Assembly: GCA_947168665.1 (NCBI GenBank) | Contig: CAMVMX010000004.1 | Span: 94,530-158,529, forward strand | Source of the DNA: an uncultured Bacteroidales bacterium | Lineage (GTDB): Bacteria > Bacteroidota > Bacteroidia > Bacteroidales > P3 | Length of the DNA: 64,000 nucleotides | Direction of reading: 5' to 3' | In this document: piece after piece, positions 24,852-34,099 of the stretch | How positions within the stretch are numbered: position 1 is the first letter of the stretch | Layout: each line of letters begins with the position of its first letter | Made by a program: the position numbers and the translations under genes | The notes under the pieces: generated by a model | Databases searched by the model: none | What the model was told of the DNA's origin: nothing | What the model saw: only the letters and a program-made list of their open reading frames with translations

Positions 24852-25916
24852 TCAGAAGTGTCCATAGAAACCGACGCCGAGGTCGACAAGGCGCTGGGGG
24901 AGGTTGTTGGGGTTGCCGAAGGAGTCGGCGGGAACGTTGACGGTGATGTGTGAGCGGCGGGAGGCGAAGATGCCGACACCGCCGTCGATGTTGCTGTAGG
25001 TGGAGGTTTCCTGCCCGCCCATGACGGTGCGGTCGAGGGAGTTGATGTATGCGTTGAGGTCTTCGTTGCAGACAGATATGGTGATGTCGACATTGTTGAC
25101 GGTGAAGAGGCTGTCGGTATTGTCTTTAAGGTGATTTTTGATGAGGGAGAGGAAGCGGTCCTCGCTGATGGCGTTGAACGGGCCTATCTTGTCCATGTTG
25201 CCGGAGGCGCGGTATACACCTCCGGGAATGGTGAGGCTGCAGGTGTCCTGCATCCGGCGATAGTAGAAGGTGATGAAGGGCTGGTAGCGCCGCCCGCGGG
25301 GGACGGGGTTCCACTCCAGGCTGGAGGCACCTTTGACGAAGCGGAAGTCGTGGCCATGGAGCAGGGAGGGGTTGACGAGTATTTCTTCAACAGTGTCGCG
25401 CAGATGGATGGTGGGCTCGCGGTGCCCGACAAGGGTGGTAGTGGCTGTGGCAAGGGTGTCGGCGGCGGGGTTGCGGAGTATGACGAGCTGGAAGAGGCAG
25501 TCGGTGTCGGCTATAAAGCGCGGACCAGGCACGCAGTAAAACAGCGGCTGGAGGCCGGAGGGAAAGTTCCCTTCGGGTTTGCCGGGACGCTCGGTGTAGG
25601 TGAGTTCCCACCTGTCGACAAGCTGGTTGGTGCCGACGATGCTGTTGTGTTCGCCCCGGACTCCTTTCCATGCCAGGAGGTGGACGGAGATTTGGCCGGG
25701 GAGGTAGTAATTGGAGTCGGCTATGGAGGAGTAGTTGTAGAGGTTGTCCTCGCCCAGGTAGCAGCGCTGGACGCGCACCCAGACGGTGTCTTCGTCGGGG
25801 TCGATGACGCTGTAGACGGACGGCACGTCGCGCCAGGGGGCGTTGGGGCTGAACTCGACGGTGCAGGAAGTGAACGTCAACAGGATGATGGCAAGAAGGA
25901 GGAGCGATTTTTTCAT
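24852..25916 (-). CDS. DUF4249-like exported lipoprotein (copy B)
   Basis: This 354-residue paralogue of the downstream gene has lipobox IILLTFTSC and a mature region beginning VEFSPNAPWRDVPSVYSVIDPDEDTVW. Both copies end NLPQRLVDLGVGFYG, so they arose by tandem duplication. The start ATG overlaps the tcdA stop by four bases (ATGA), so it is translationally coupled to tcdA. The 85 bases before copy A contain GTTAATGTGTTAATGAGTTAATG repeats. The function is unknown; a cell-envelope role is inferred from the lipid anchor. Confidence 0.7.
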   Translation of the reverse strand: MKKSLLLLAIILLTFTSCTVEFSPNAPWRDVPSVYSVIDPDEDTVWVRVQRCYLGEDNLYNYSSIADSNYYLPGQISVHLLAWKGVRGEHNSIVGTNQLVDRWELTYTERPGKPEGNFPSGLQPLFYCVPGPRFIADTDCLFQLVILRNPAADTLATATTTLVGHREPTIHLRDTVEEILVNPSLLHGHDFRFVKGASSLEWNPVPRGRRYQPFITFYYRRMQDTCSLTIPGGVYRASGNMDKIGPFNAISEDRFLSLIKNHLKDNTDSLFTVNNVDITISVCNEDLNAYINSLDRTVMGGQETSTYSNIDGGVGIFASRRSHITVNVPADSFGNPNNLPQRLVDLGVGFYGHF

Positions 25917-26683
25917 GATGAGGGGGTGTTTTGTGCGGCAGGGACCGCTGGGTTACGATAATCGGTGTCGGACAGGAGTATGTGAAGCACTTCGGCGGCG
26001 ATGTGGCAGCCGAAAAGGGGCGGCATGTATGAGATGGTGCCTACGGTGGTGAGGTGGTTTGCCGAGGGGTCTTCGGCGATGGCATGGGGCGGCACTTTCT
26101 CCGGCGAGAAGACGACGCGAATGCCATCCTCCACGCCCATGCGGTGAAGCCGTTTGCGTACCATGGCGGCAAGACGGCAGGTGTGGCTCTGCGATATGTC
26201 GGCGATGAGGATTTGCGAGGGGTCCATTTTCCCCCCGCTGCCCATGCTGCTCACTACGGGGAGGCCGAGGGCGTGGGCGTGGAAGAGGAGGAAGACTTTG
26301 GGCGAGAGGGTGTCGATGCAATCGACAACGCAATCGTAATGCCGGGCGTTGAGGAGTTGGACAGTGCGGTCGTCGCGGAGAAACTCCTGCACGGCGGTGA
26401 CTTGGCAGTCGGGGTTGATGTCGCGGAATCTGTCGCGGAAGAGCAGAGCCTTGGGCTGGCCAACTGTGGAGCGGAGGGCTATAAGCTGGCGGTTGAGATT
26501 GGACTCGCTCACGATGTCGCCGTCAACGAGGGTCAGCCCTCCCACACCGGCGCGGCACAGTTGCTCGGCGGCATAGCCCCCCACCCCGCCAAGACCGACG
26601 ACAAGGACATGGGCCGACTGTAGCCGCCGAATAGCTTGGGGGCCGATGAGCAGTTGGGTGCGGGAGCTAAAGGAGGAGGTCAT
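25913..26683 (-). CDS. tcdA: tRNA threonylcarbamoyladenosine dehydratase (TcdA/CsdL, ThiF/E1-like)
   Basis: TcdA uses ATP to dehydrate t6A at tRNA position 37 into its cyclic form (ct6A). The nucleotide-binding motif VLVVGLGGVGGYAAEQLCRAG is near residue 30, LVDGDIVSESNLNRQ follows, and VVDCIDTLSPKVFLL matches the E1-like superfamily. The 256-residue length is typical. It overlaps its neighbours by four bases on each side: its ATG overlaps the GH2 stop and its TGA overlaps the start of a DUF4249-like gene. It is therefore translated as part of that operon. Confidence 0.88.
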   Translation of the reverse strand: MTSSFSSRTQLLIGPQAIRRLQSAHVLVVGLGGVGGYAAEQLCRAGVGGLTLVDGDIVSESNLNRQLIALRSTVGQPKALLFRDRFRDINPDCQVTAVQEFLRDDRTVQLLNARHYDCVVDCIDTLSPKVFLLFHAHALGLPVVSSMGSGGKMDPSQILIADISQSHTCRLAAMVRKRLHRMGVEDGIRVVFSPEKVPPHAIAEDPSANHLTTVGTISYMPPLFGCHIAAEVLHILLSDTDYRNPAVPAAQNTPSS

Positions 26684-29600
26684 TTCTCGATGGTTTCTTG
26701 TATCTCAATTTCGTCCATCATTAGCCAAGGGTGCAGGCCTTTGGCCCTGTGCCACTCGGGAATGCGGGCCAGCGGGCGCGCCACTATGCGGACAAAGCGG
26801 ACGTTGGGGGTATTGACGGGAACAGTGACTACCTGCAACTGGGAGGTGTTCATAGATTGGTCGGAAGGGTTGTAGGTGATGGCGGCGGGGACGGGTTCGG
26901 AGAATTGCTTGCCATCGGCCGAGACGCTGACGAGGACTCCGGCCGGAGCGAACACCCAGGCTTCTGGCACATGGGCAAAACGAAGCACCACACTGCCAAC
27001 GGTGACGGCTTTCCCCAACTCGAAATCGGCCTGAAGGTCGTGGCCTGAGAAACCGAGCCAGCCGTGGGAGAGGTCGTTGACATCGCCTTTCTGCCCGTCG
27101 ATGAGGGCACGGGCAGCATTTTTGTTATACGGGGTGTTGGGCTTATGGGCGAAGGTGCAACCCACGACATAGTCGAAGGTGAACTGCTGCGTGGCCACAA
27201 ACGAGGGGGTCTCGCCTTTCTTGAAGGCCCTGGCACGGACGATGGTGCTGCTTTGCAGGGTGAAGGGCTTGGTGTAGAGGGCGGACTTCTCGGTCGGGGC
27301 GGTGCCGTCGAGGGTGTAGCGTATCTCCACTTTGGGGGTGGGGCATTTGATGGAGACCTGTATGGGGCCGTCGAAACGGTCGCGGTTTTTGGTGATGACG
27401 GGCATTTCGATGATGGCGGACTGTACCTTGGGATAGATGATGCGGCGGAAGTCCTGCGCATTGTTCTCCATGCAATCGAAGGGTCGCAGATGGAGGGTGA
27501 AGCGGTAGTGATGGTCTTTCACCAGCATGGTCTCGTCGAGGTTCATGCCGGCCGAGGCGCCGCCGATGCCGGTGTGGCGGTAGTCGATATGGAGGGTGTC
27601 GTGCTGGATGGAGAACTGGCAGAGGGTGTCGATGATGTCGGCATACAGCCCGGTCGCGCCATTGCGGAGGGCAAGCCAGCGCACCTCGGTGTGGTTGCCA
27701 TAGGTGTGAGGGGCCCAGTGGTCACCGGCGTAAGGATAGGTCATTTCGGCCACGGGAAGGAACTGCTGGGCGATACGGCCGGCCGCGCAGCGGTCGATGT
27801 AGCTTTCTATGTTGCGCCCGAACCATTCGGCGGTGTCGAGGCGTAAATCGTAGGGGACGAGCAAGCCAATGCGGGCTGTGTTTTTCACCTGCTCGGATAC
27901 GGTGATATCGTTGCTGAGCAGCACGTCGCCGGAGGCGAGGATGAGGTAGGTCTGCCGCACGTCGAAGAGGTTTTCGTCCTTATCGCTGCCATAGCGCATG
28001 AGGACATCTATGCCCACGGACTGGTTGTCGATTTTGCGGACATTGGTGGCCAGCACCTCGGCCTTCAGATGGTCCAGGCCCACACGCTGCCACTGGCGCA
28101 GGCCGTTGGGGTCAAGAATGTCGTTGGGCGACGGGGAACGCATGAAGTCCAGCCGCACGGGGCCAGACACTGTGGGCTGCCCACGATAGACGAGGGAGGT
28201 GATGGTGCCCAGGCTGTCGTCGAACTGCAATGAGAAGTTGTCGTTATAAATAATAAGATGGTGCAGGGAGTCACGATCGACGTTGAGGGGTTTCAGCCCG
28301 GCAAGTGGCAGGGGCTGAGAGGGAATGTTGTCGGACGGCAGGGGAAACTGGGCGGTATAGAGCACCGTATTTTTGGGTACGGAGGTGGTGTTGTTGCGCT
28401 GACGGAGGGTGAACTGGATGCAGAGTTCCTCACCTGCATAGAGGGTGAGTTTGGGAATTTTCAGCTTGATGTCTTTGGTCTCGCCGGGTTTGAGGGAGAG
28501 GGTGACATCACCTGCGATGACGTTGGGTTTGAGGTTGGAACAGATGACGTAATCCAGCCGGTAGTCGGAAAGGGAGCGGAAATCGCAGAGGTTGGTGATG
28601 TCGAACTCGGCGGCATCGGCACTGACGGAGGTCATCTGGATGTCGAAAGGCCGATAGAGTTGCTTCAACTCGGCCAGATAGGGTTTGCGGGTGAATGGCT
28701 GCCACACCATGCAGTTGTAGAATCCGCCCTGGATTGAGGCGTGGTCGCGCACCATCTGCCAGAGGGGGGCGGTGCCGCCAAAGGTGTTGCCCTCTATGTC
28801 GCCGAAGGAGAGCATGACCAGGGGACGCGACTGCGGTTTGGCCAGAAACTGGCGCAGGAGGTCGACATTGGCTCTATCGGGAGCAATGAGGTCCGTGTTG
28901 TCGGCATACTCGGCACCGGCATACAGCACCGGACGGCTGGGGTCTGTCTGCCGCAGGGCCTTATAGGCAGCCGACATGCATACTCCGTTGTCCCGGCTTT
29001 CGCCCAGCGACCAGGCAATGATGGAGGGATGGTTTTTGTACTCGCCATAGAGGTTGCGCACCCGCGAGGCAAAGAGGTCGGTATATTCGTTGTCGGTGGC
29101 GATGAGGTGTCCGTTGTCGTTCCAGGGGAAGATGTTGGCGCTTACTATAACATAGAAGCCCAGCTCGTCGCAGAGTTCGTAGAATTTGTGGTCTTCGGGG
29201 ATGAGGCCCGTGGTGTGGATGGCATTGATGTTGTTGCACTTCATCTGTACCATCTCGGCACGGAGAGCCTTGACCTCATCAGGGTCGAGGAAACCATAGT
29301 TGCCGATGTTGATGCCACGCAGGGTGATGGCACGTCCGTTCAGGGTGAGGTTATTCTTGTCATAAGCCACTTTGCGGAAGCCAAAGCGGGTGCCGACAAT
29401 GTCCTCGAGTTCCATTTTCTCGTTATAGAGACGGATGACGGCGGTGTAGAGGCGCGGGGTTTCGGCCGTCCAGGGCAGGACATCGGCCAGGGATGAAGAG
29501 ATGGTGTTGGTGGATTCTGTGCGGTTGTCGAAATAGCACCATTTGCCCAGCTTTTCCACCTGTTTGCCCCTGGGATCCCACAGCTCCAGTTCGAGATAGC

Positions 29601-30201
29601 CTTTGCCTTTGCGGCGTTGGTTATAAAGGGTGGCATCAAGGGCATAACTGCCCGTGGAGCTTGCGGCGTCGTAGTCGGTCAGGAGGGTATAGTCCAACAC
29701 GTTGAGGCGGGGTTTGAGCAGGATGGCGCAGTCGCCTGTCAGGACATTATTCACAGCCTCGAGCAGGCTGCCCTCGTCGCCTTCGGCGTAACGGAGGGTG
29801 AGGAGGTGGCTCTTGCCGAAACGCACAAGGTCGGTGATGTCGAACTCCGTGACGGTGCCGGCGTCATGGCTGCAGCCCACAAACTTGTCGTCCACATAGA
29901 GGCCATAGCCGGGATAGGCCTTGAAACGGAAGTAGACGCGATAGTCGCGCCACTCCTTGGGGAACTCGTAGGTTTGGGCATACTCGGACACCCCAGTACT
30001 GTTGTTCACTTCCCAGTCCTCCATGAGGGAGAGGTAGTAGGGCGAGTCGTCGTAGCGGAGATGCTCGATAGCGTTCTCGTCATCGTATGTAACGACATTG
30101 GCACGCGGAGCCATCCGCAAATCATCCATGCCCTCCGGCTGCTGCGCCTGAGCCACACCGAGACACAGCAGCAGACCTACGGACAATGCAAATCTCTTCA
30201 T
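26680..30201 (-). CDS. GH2-fold exported protein with altered catalytic sites, CHB_HEX and discoidin-like C-terminal domains
   Basis: The 1173-residue protein has a signal peptide (cut near VAQAQ), then the beta-galactosidase (GH2) order: jelly-roll sugar-binding domain, immunoglobulin-like domain, TIM barrel and a LacZ-like domain 4. Further on are a chitobiase-type C-terminal domain (VEIRYTLDGTAPTEKSALY) and an F5/8-type/discoidin-like domain. Where active GH2 enzymes read WSLGNESGNG it has WSLGESRDNG, and where they read ILCEYAHAMGNS it has VMLSFGDIEGNT. The usual acid/base and nucleophile are therefore not in place, and it may bind rather than cut glycans. It overlaps tcdA by four bases. 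Confidence 0.85.
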   Translation of the reverse strand: MKRFALSVGLLLCLGVAQAQQPEGMDDLRMAPRANVVTYDDENAIEHLRYDDSPYYLSLMEDWEVNNSTGVSEYAQTYEFPKEWRDYRVYFRFKAYPGYGLYVDDKFVGCSHDAGTVTEFDITDLVRFGKSHLLTLRYAEGDEGSLLEAVNNVLTGDCAILLKPRLNVLDYTLLTDYDAASSTGSYALDATLYNQRRKGKGYLELELWDPRGKQVEKLGKWCYFDNRTESTNTISSSLADVLPWTAETPRLYTAVIRLYNEKMELEDIVGTRFGFRKVAYDKNNLTLNGRAITLRGINIGNYGFLDPDEVKALRAEMVQMKCNNINAIHTTGLIPEDHKFYELCDELGFYVIVSANIFPWNDNGHLIATDNEYTDLFASRVRNLYGEYKNHPSIIAWSLGESRDNGVCMSAAYKALRQTDPSRPVLYAGAEYADNTDLIAPDRANVDLLRQFLAKPQSRPLVMLSFGDIEGNTFGGTAPLWQMVRDHASIQGGFYNCMVWQPFTRKPYLAELKQLYRPFDIQMTSVSADAAEFDITNLCDFRSLSDYRLDYVICSNLKPNVIAGDVTLSLKPGETKDIKLKIPKLTLYAGEELCIQFTLRQRNNTTSVPKNTVLYTAQFPLPSDNIPSQPLPLAGLKPLNVDRDSLHHLIIYNDNFSLQFDDSLGTITSLVYRGQPTVSGPVRLDFMRSPSPNDILDPNGLRQWQRVGLDHLKAEVLATNVRKIDNQSVGIDVLMRYGSDKDENLFDVRQTYLILASGDVLLSNDITVSEQVKNTARIGLLVPYDLRLDTAEWFGRNIESYIDRCAAGRIAQQFLPVAEMTYPYAGDHWAPHTYGNHTEVRWLALRNGATGLYADIIDTLCQFSIQHDTLHIDYRHTGIGGASAGMNLDETMLVKDHHYRFTLHLRPFDCMENNAQDFRRIIYPKVQSAIIEMPVITKNRDRFDGPIQVSIKCPTPKVEIRYTLDGTAPTEKSALYTKPFTLQSSTIVRARAFKKGETPSFVATQQFTFDYVVGCTFAHKPNTPYNKNAARALIDGQKGDVNDLSHGWLGFSGHDLQADFELGKAVTVGSVVLRFAHVPEAWVFAPAGVLVSVSADGKQFSEPVPAAITYNPSDQSMNTSQLQVVTVPVNTPNVRFVRIVARPLARIPEWHRAKGLHPWLMMDEIEIQETIEK

Positions 30202-30236
30202 ATCAATTTACTTGGCCCGACAGCCAAGCAGGGATA

Positions 30237-30830
30237 TTAATGTTTGAAAAAGTAACTGACGCTCACGCCAGCCTTGATATTCTGCAGCAGCAAGGGGCGG
30301 CGAATGGTCAACTCGCCATTCTCCCAACGGCTCACCTCGTCAAGGTGTATGCCCATATAGCCTACATAGGCGTTCACACAGAGATTGCGGTTGAAAGCAT
30401 AGCGGACACCGGCATTGACACCCCACATCACGCCGCCTTTCTCAATCTTGATGGCGTTCTCGCCGCCGCTGGTGGAACCCAGGGGGATAGAATAGCCGAC
30501 ATAGACAGTGGAGAACGGAGTGAGCTGGCTGCGCAAATAATGGGTGCGGAGCTCAACAAAGACGGGCAGCTGGTTGAAAGCCCCGGTGGGATCTTTCATG
30601 AATTCGACACCCAGACCGACACCCGACTCCTTACGGATTTGCCAACCTCCCACGGCATAGAAGCCGTGGAGGGTTGCCTTATCCGAAAAAGCAGTCTTGT
30701 TGAGGTTGGTGGCAAAATCGTAGCCCCCTGCGACATAAAAGCCGTGCCAGTAAGGCTCGATGTGTTTCTGCTGGGCCTGCGTCGCCGCCAAAGTGACGAC
30801 GGCAGCCAACAACAATAACGCTTTTTTCAT
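30237..30830 (-). CDS. Small outer-membrane beta-barrel protein
   Basis: This 197-residue protein has a signal peptide (LLLAAVVTLAATQAQ) and alternating strands with Gly and aromatic residues, ending in GVSVSYFFKH, a terminal Phe pattern typical of outer-membrane barrels. VRYAFNRNLCVNAYVGYMGI and SQLTPFSTVYVGYSIPL resemble OmpW/OmpA-like eight-stranded barrels. The role is unknown. It is 25 bases downstream of atoA on the same strand, so it may share the lysine-fermentation transcript, and 36 bases upstream of the GH2 gene. Confidence 0.65.
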   Translation of the reverse strand: MKKALLLLAAVVTLAATQAQQKHIEPYWHGFYVAGGYDFATNLNKTAFSDKATLHGFYAVGGWQIRKESGVGLGVEFMKDPTGAFNQLPVFVELRTHYLRSQLTPFSTVYVGYSIPLGSTSGGENAIKIEKGGVMWGVNAGVRYAFNRNLCVNAYVGYMGIHLDEVSRWENGELTIRRPLLLQNIKAGVSVSYFFKH

Positions 30831-30855
30831 AGTGTGGTATAATTTTGAGTGAGAA

Positions 30856-31512
30856 CTACTTCATCTCTTTCAGGTCGGGCGAAATGATGAGTGTTGCCTC
30901 GGTGGCAGCCTGCACCTGCTCGACAGTGAACTCAGGATTGATCTCAGTGAGAACAATACCCTTGGGGGTGATTTCCATGACACCCATCTCGGTGATAATC
31001 ATATTCACCTGGCCTTTGGCCGTGAGGGGCAGGGTGCATTTCTTCAAAATCTTGGGGTTGCCCTTGGCGGTGTGCTCCATGGCCAGGATGACCTTCTTGG
31101 CACCGACCAGCAAATCCATGGCGCCGCCCATGCCGGGGGTCTTCTTGCCGGGGATCATCCAGTTGGCGAGGTCGCCCTGCTCATCGACCTGCATGGCTCC
31201 GAGCACCGAGACATTCACATGGCCGCCACGGATAATGCCAAACGAAGTGGCACTGTCGAAAGTGCTGGCCTCGTCGGTGTAAGTGATGTAGCCGCCGCCG
31301 GCGTTGATCAGCCATGGGTCTTCCTTGCCCTCCTCGGGGGTGGGGCCCATACCAATCATACCGTTCTCCGACTGGAGGATGACATGCACACCTTCGGGAA
31401 GATAGTTGGGGATCAGGGTGGGAAGTCCGATACCGAGGTTGACGACATCACCGTCTTTCAGCTCTTTGGCAGCACGACGGGCGATAAAGGGTTTAATTTC
31501 GCTTTTTTCCAT
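30856..31512 (-). CDS. atoA: Acetate/butyrate-acetoacetate CoA-transferase, beta subunit
   Basis: This is the B-type subunit of family I CoA-transferases. The active-site glutamate is Glu49 in SENGMIG, and GIGLPTLIPNYLP and GGAMDLLVGAKKVI are family motifs. In lysine fermentation the enzyme moves CoA from butyryl-CoA to acetoacetate. The 218-residue length matches a single beta subunit, and the A-type subunit (GxGGF motif) is not next to it or elsewhere in this window. It follows kamE by 56 bases in the same direction. Confidence 0.9.
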   Translation of the reverse strand: MEKSEIKPFIARRAAKELKDGDVVNLGIGLPTLIPNYLPEGVHVILQSENGMIGMGPTPEEGKEDPWLINAGGGYITYTDEASTFDSATSFGIIRGGHVNVSVLGAMQVDEQGDLANWMIPGKKTPGMGGAMDLLVGAKKVILAMEHTAKGNPKILKKCTLPLTAKGQVNMIITEMGVMEITPKGIVLTEINPEFTVEQVQAATEATLIISPDLKEMK

Positions 31513-31568
31513 AGGTTAATATTTTTATAAAGTTATTTTATATTATTCTCAAACGGAAGGTGACTGGC

Positions 31569-32369
31569 CTACAGACCGAAGTTCTGCACACCGCGCTTCA
31601 CCATCTCCTCAGCTATATACGAAGCCTCGTCGTCGGCATAGGTGTTCATGCCGAAACCGGCATCGTAGCCCAGCTCCTTGGCCAGCTCGTGGCTGATGCG
31701 GGGGCCGCCGCAGATGAGGATAATCTTGTCACGCAGTCCCTCGGCCTCCAGCATCTCCACCAGTTCGGTGAGGTTCTTGATGTGCACATCCTTCTGGGTA
31801 ACCGTCTGGCTGACGATGAGGGCGTCGGCATGGAGTTCAATGCCCTTGGCAATGAAGTCCTCGTTAGGCACCTGGCTGCCCAGATTATAGGCATCAATCA
31901 TATCGTAGCGCTCCAGTCCGTAATGGCCAGCATACCCCTTCATGTTCATGATGGCGTCAATGCCCACAGTGTGGGCATCAGTGCCAGTGCTGGCACCCAC
32001 AATGACAATCTTGCGCCCGATATGCTCGCGGATATACTCGTCGCACTCGTGCATGTCCATCTTGCTGGACTCCACCTTGGGCACATGGATGGTGGAGTAA
32101 TCCACCGTGTGCGTGCAGCTGCCGTAGCAGTTAAAGAAGGTGAAACCCTCCGTCAGCTCCTTGCTGTACACCACTAAGGGATTCTCGAAGCCCATCTTCT
32201 TCATCAGCTGCTTGGCAGCCTCGATAGCCTCGTCGCCCGCCGGCACCGGCAGGGTAAAGCTCAGCTGGGTCTTCCCGTCGTTCATCGTGTCGCCGTACGG
32301 CTTTATCTTGGTGAGGTCTAAGGTTTTGTCGTAATCCTTTGCCTCCATCGAATACAATCCTTCGCTCAT
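31569..32369 (-). CDS. kamE: Lysine 5,6-aminomutase beta subunit (B12-binding)
   Basis: KamE carries the cobalamin site of the adenosylcobalamin- and PLP-dependent mutase that moves the terminal amino group of lysine or beta-lysine. The base-off B12 motif DxHxxG is at residues 131-136 (DAHTVG), preceded by KIVIVGASTGT and followed by ERYDMIDAYNLGSQV. The 266-residue length is normal for the subunit. It starts 21 bases after the kamD stop, consistent with a kamD-kamE-atoA operon. Confidence 0.95.
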   Translation of the reverse strand: MSEGLYSMEAKDYDKTLDLTKIKPYGDTMNDGKTQLSFTLPVPAGDEAIEAAKQLMKKMGFENPLVVYSKELTEGFTFFNCYGSCTHTVDYSTIHVPKVESSKMDMHECDEYIREHIGRKIVIVGASTGTDAHTVGIDAIMNMKGYAGHYGLERYDMIDAYNLGSQVPNEDFIAKGIELHADALIVSQTVTQKDVHIKNLTELVEMLEAEGLRDKIILICGGPRISHELAKELGYDAGFGMNTYADDEASYIAEEMVKRGVQNFGL

Positions 32370-32390
32370 TGTTGTGTGTTTTTAGGGGTT

Positions 32391-33947
32391 TTACTTCTTG
32401 CCTTTCATTATTTCGACAAACGGATTGAAATAATTCTCCGCTTTCAGGGTTACGCCATCCAGGCCCTTGCCGCCGTTCTTGGGACGCTTCACATCGGCAA
32501 AGATGCCCTTCTCAAGCGCCGTGAACAAGCCTTCGCTCTCCATGGCCTCCAGCAGTTTGGTGGCGTCGTCCAGCACCTTCTTGGCGCGGTTGCGCACAAT
32601 GCCGTTCTCTTTGAACTCCACCTCCTCGCCGATATCCTTCATGTTGTTGAAGATATACTTGGCGTTCTCGATACTCAGGTAACGGTCGCTCATAAAGGGC
32701 GTGTGGATGGCCTCAGTGGGCATACCCAGCAGCTGCAGCCCCTGGTGAGTCCACTGGCCAATGATGTTGAACAGCGCATCCTGGATATGGCCGCGGAAAA
32801 TATTGCCGGTCATAAACTTGGTGGGAGGCATATACTTCAGCGGAGCCTTGGGGAAAATCTCGCGCAGCATCTGCGCCTGAGCCAACTCATAAAGGAAGCC
32901 GTTCTCGAGCATGGGATCCATCTCGAAGGCATGACCCAAACCCTGCTGCTCCTCGGGCAGGCCGGCCAGGAGGGCAAGCTGCTCGTTGATAAAATCCGAA
33001 GCCAGCACCGTGTGGGCCTCCTCGAAAGCATCGGCTGTAGTCAAATAGTTATCCTCGCCCGTATTGATAATCACACCAGCAAAACCGTTTATGATACGGC
33101 TGAAATACTGGTCAATCAGCGTGCGCTGCATATTGATGTCGCGGAACAGGATGCCGTACAGAGCATCGTTCAGCATCACATCCAGACCCTCCAAAGCACC
33201 CATGGCCGCAATCTCGGGCATGCAGAGGCCAGAGCAATAGTTGCACAGGCGGATATAGCGTCCTACCTCCTCGCCCACCTCGTCCAGCGCCTTGCGCATG
33301 ATACGGAAGTTCTCCTGGGTGGCGAAGGTGCCGCCGAAGCCCTCGGTCGTGGCGCCGTAAGGCACATAGTCCAGCAGACTCTGTCCCGTGGTGCGGATGA
33401 CGGCAATGATGTCGGCCCCCTGGCGGGCGCCGGCCTGGGCCTGGACCACATCCTCGTAGATATTGCCCGTGGCCACAATGATGTACAGATAAGGCTTGCT
33501 GCCCTCGCCGATAGTTTCGATATAATGCTCGCGGCGCTGGCGGCGCGCGCGGATGCGGGCCACATTTTCATCTATAAAAGGCTGCAGGGCCGCTTTGATT
33601 TCCTCCGGCTTGTGCACTGGCAACTGCGTGATGTCAATCTTGCCGGCGGTGATGGCCTCGGCAATATCCTGCGGGGTCCTGCCAGTCTCAAGCACGGCAT
33701 TGCCCAAGAAGAAGCACACGCCCTGGCCGAGCAGACCCTTGCTCTTCAACTCGTCCACCACCACGTTGGGCAGCGGAACCTCATTCGCGTCAATCCCGTC
33801 AATCCCCAACAGCCGGCAAATGGTACGCTCCACTGCAACGGTTGTGTAGTTGCCCACAAAATCCTGCACTTGGTTGGCAATTTTCCGCGCCACACCCCTT
33901 GCATGCTCGACTTTTTCAAAATCAAGTCCTACTTTACTTTGCTGCAT
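32391..33947 (-). CDS. kamD: Lysine 5,6-aminomutase alpha subunit
   Basis: KamD forms the TIM-barrel catalytic subunit that binds PLP and substrate with KamE. The 518-residue length and motifs such as RRQRREHYIETIGEGSKPY, CNYCSGLCMPEIAAMGALEG and PPTKFMTGNIF are characteristic. It is the first gene of the operon, with a TAnnTTTG element at 34046. The leader of about 90 bases has a short hairpin (GCTTG..CAAGC). It is too short for a cobalamin riboswitch and lacks its conserved core. Confidence 0.95.
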   Translation of the reverse strand: MQQSKVGLDFEKVEHARGVARKIANQVQDFVGNYTTVAVERTICRLLGIDGIDANEVPLPNVVVDELKSKGLLGQGVCFFLGNAVLETGRTPQDIAEAITAGKIDITQLPVHKPEEIKAALQPFIDENVARIRARRQRREHYIETIGEGSKPYLYIIVATGNIYEDVVQAQAGARQGADIIAVIRTTGQSLLDYVPYGATTEGFGGTFATQENFRIMRKALDEVGEEVGRYIRLCNYCSGLCMPEIAAMGALEGLDVMLNDALYGILFRDINMQRTLIDQYFSRIINGFAGVIINTGEDNYLTTADAFEEAHTVLASDFINEQLALLAGLPEEQQGLGHAFEMDPMLENGFLYELAQAQMLREIFPKAPLKYMPPTKFMTGNIFRGHIQDALFNIIGQWTHQGLQLLGMPTEAIHTPFMSDRYLSIENAKYIFNNMKDIGEEVEFKENGIVRNRAKKVLDDATKLLEAMESEGLFTALEKGIFADVKRPKNGGKGLDGVTLKAENYFNPFVEIMKGKK

Positions 33948-34045
33948 ATTCGTTTGTTTTCGATTACTAATATTTTAAAATTCAACCATTAATGTCCTAC
34001 TTCGCTTGCGGCAACAAGCGGCGTTGGCGCATTCTTTCAGACTTG

Positions 34046-34053
34046 CAAAGTTA
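34046..34053 (-). promoter_or_regulatory. -7 promoter element of the kamD-kamE-atoA operon (TAACTTTG)
   Basis: On the minus strand TAACTTTG matches TAnnTTTG, 99 bases before kamD. Confidence 0.6.
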
Positions 34054-34099
34054 ATGATTTTTTTGCATTCGGAGAGTTTTTATATATAAAAAAATAAAA

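Noticed and set aside
32376..33992. 538-codon frame opposite kamD
   Set aside because: Exact shadow of kamD on the other strand with no ribosome-binding site or family match.
33948..34045. Cobalamin riboswitch before kamD
   Set aside because: The leader is under 100 bases and lacks the conserved B12-box core.
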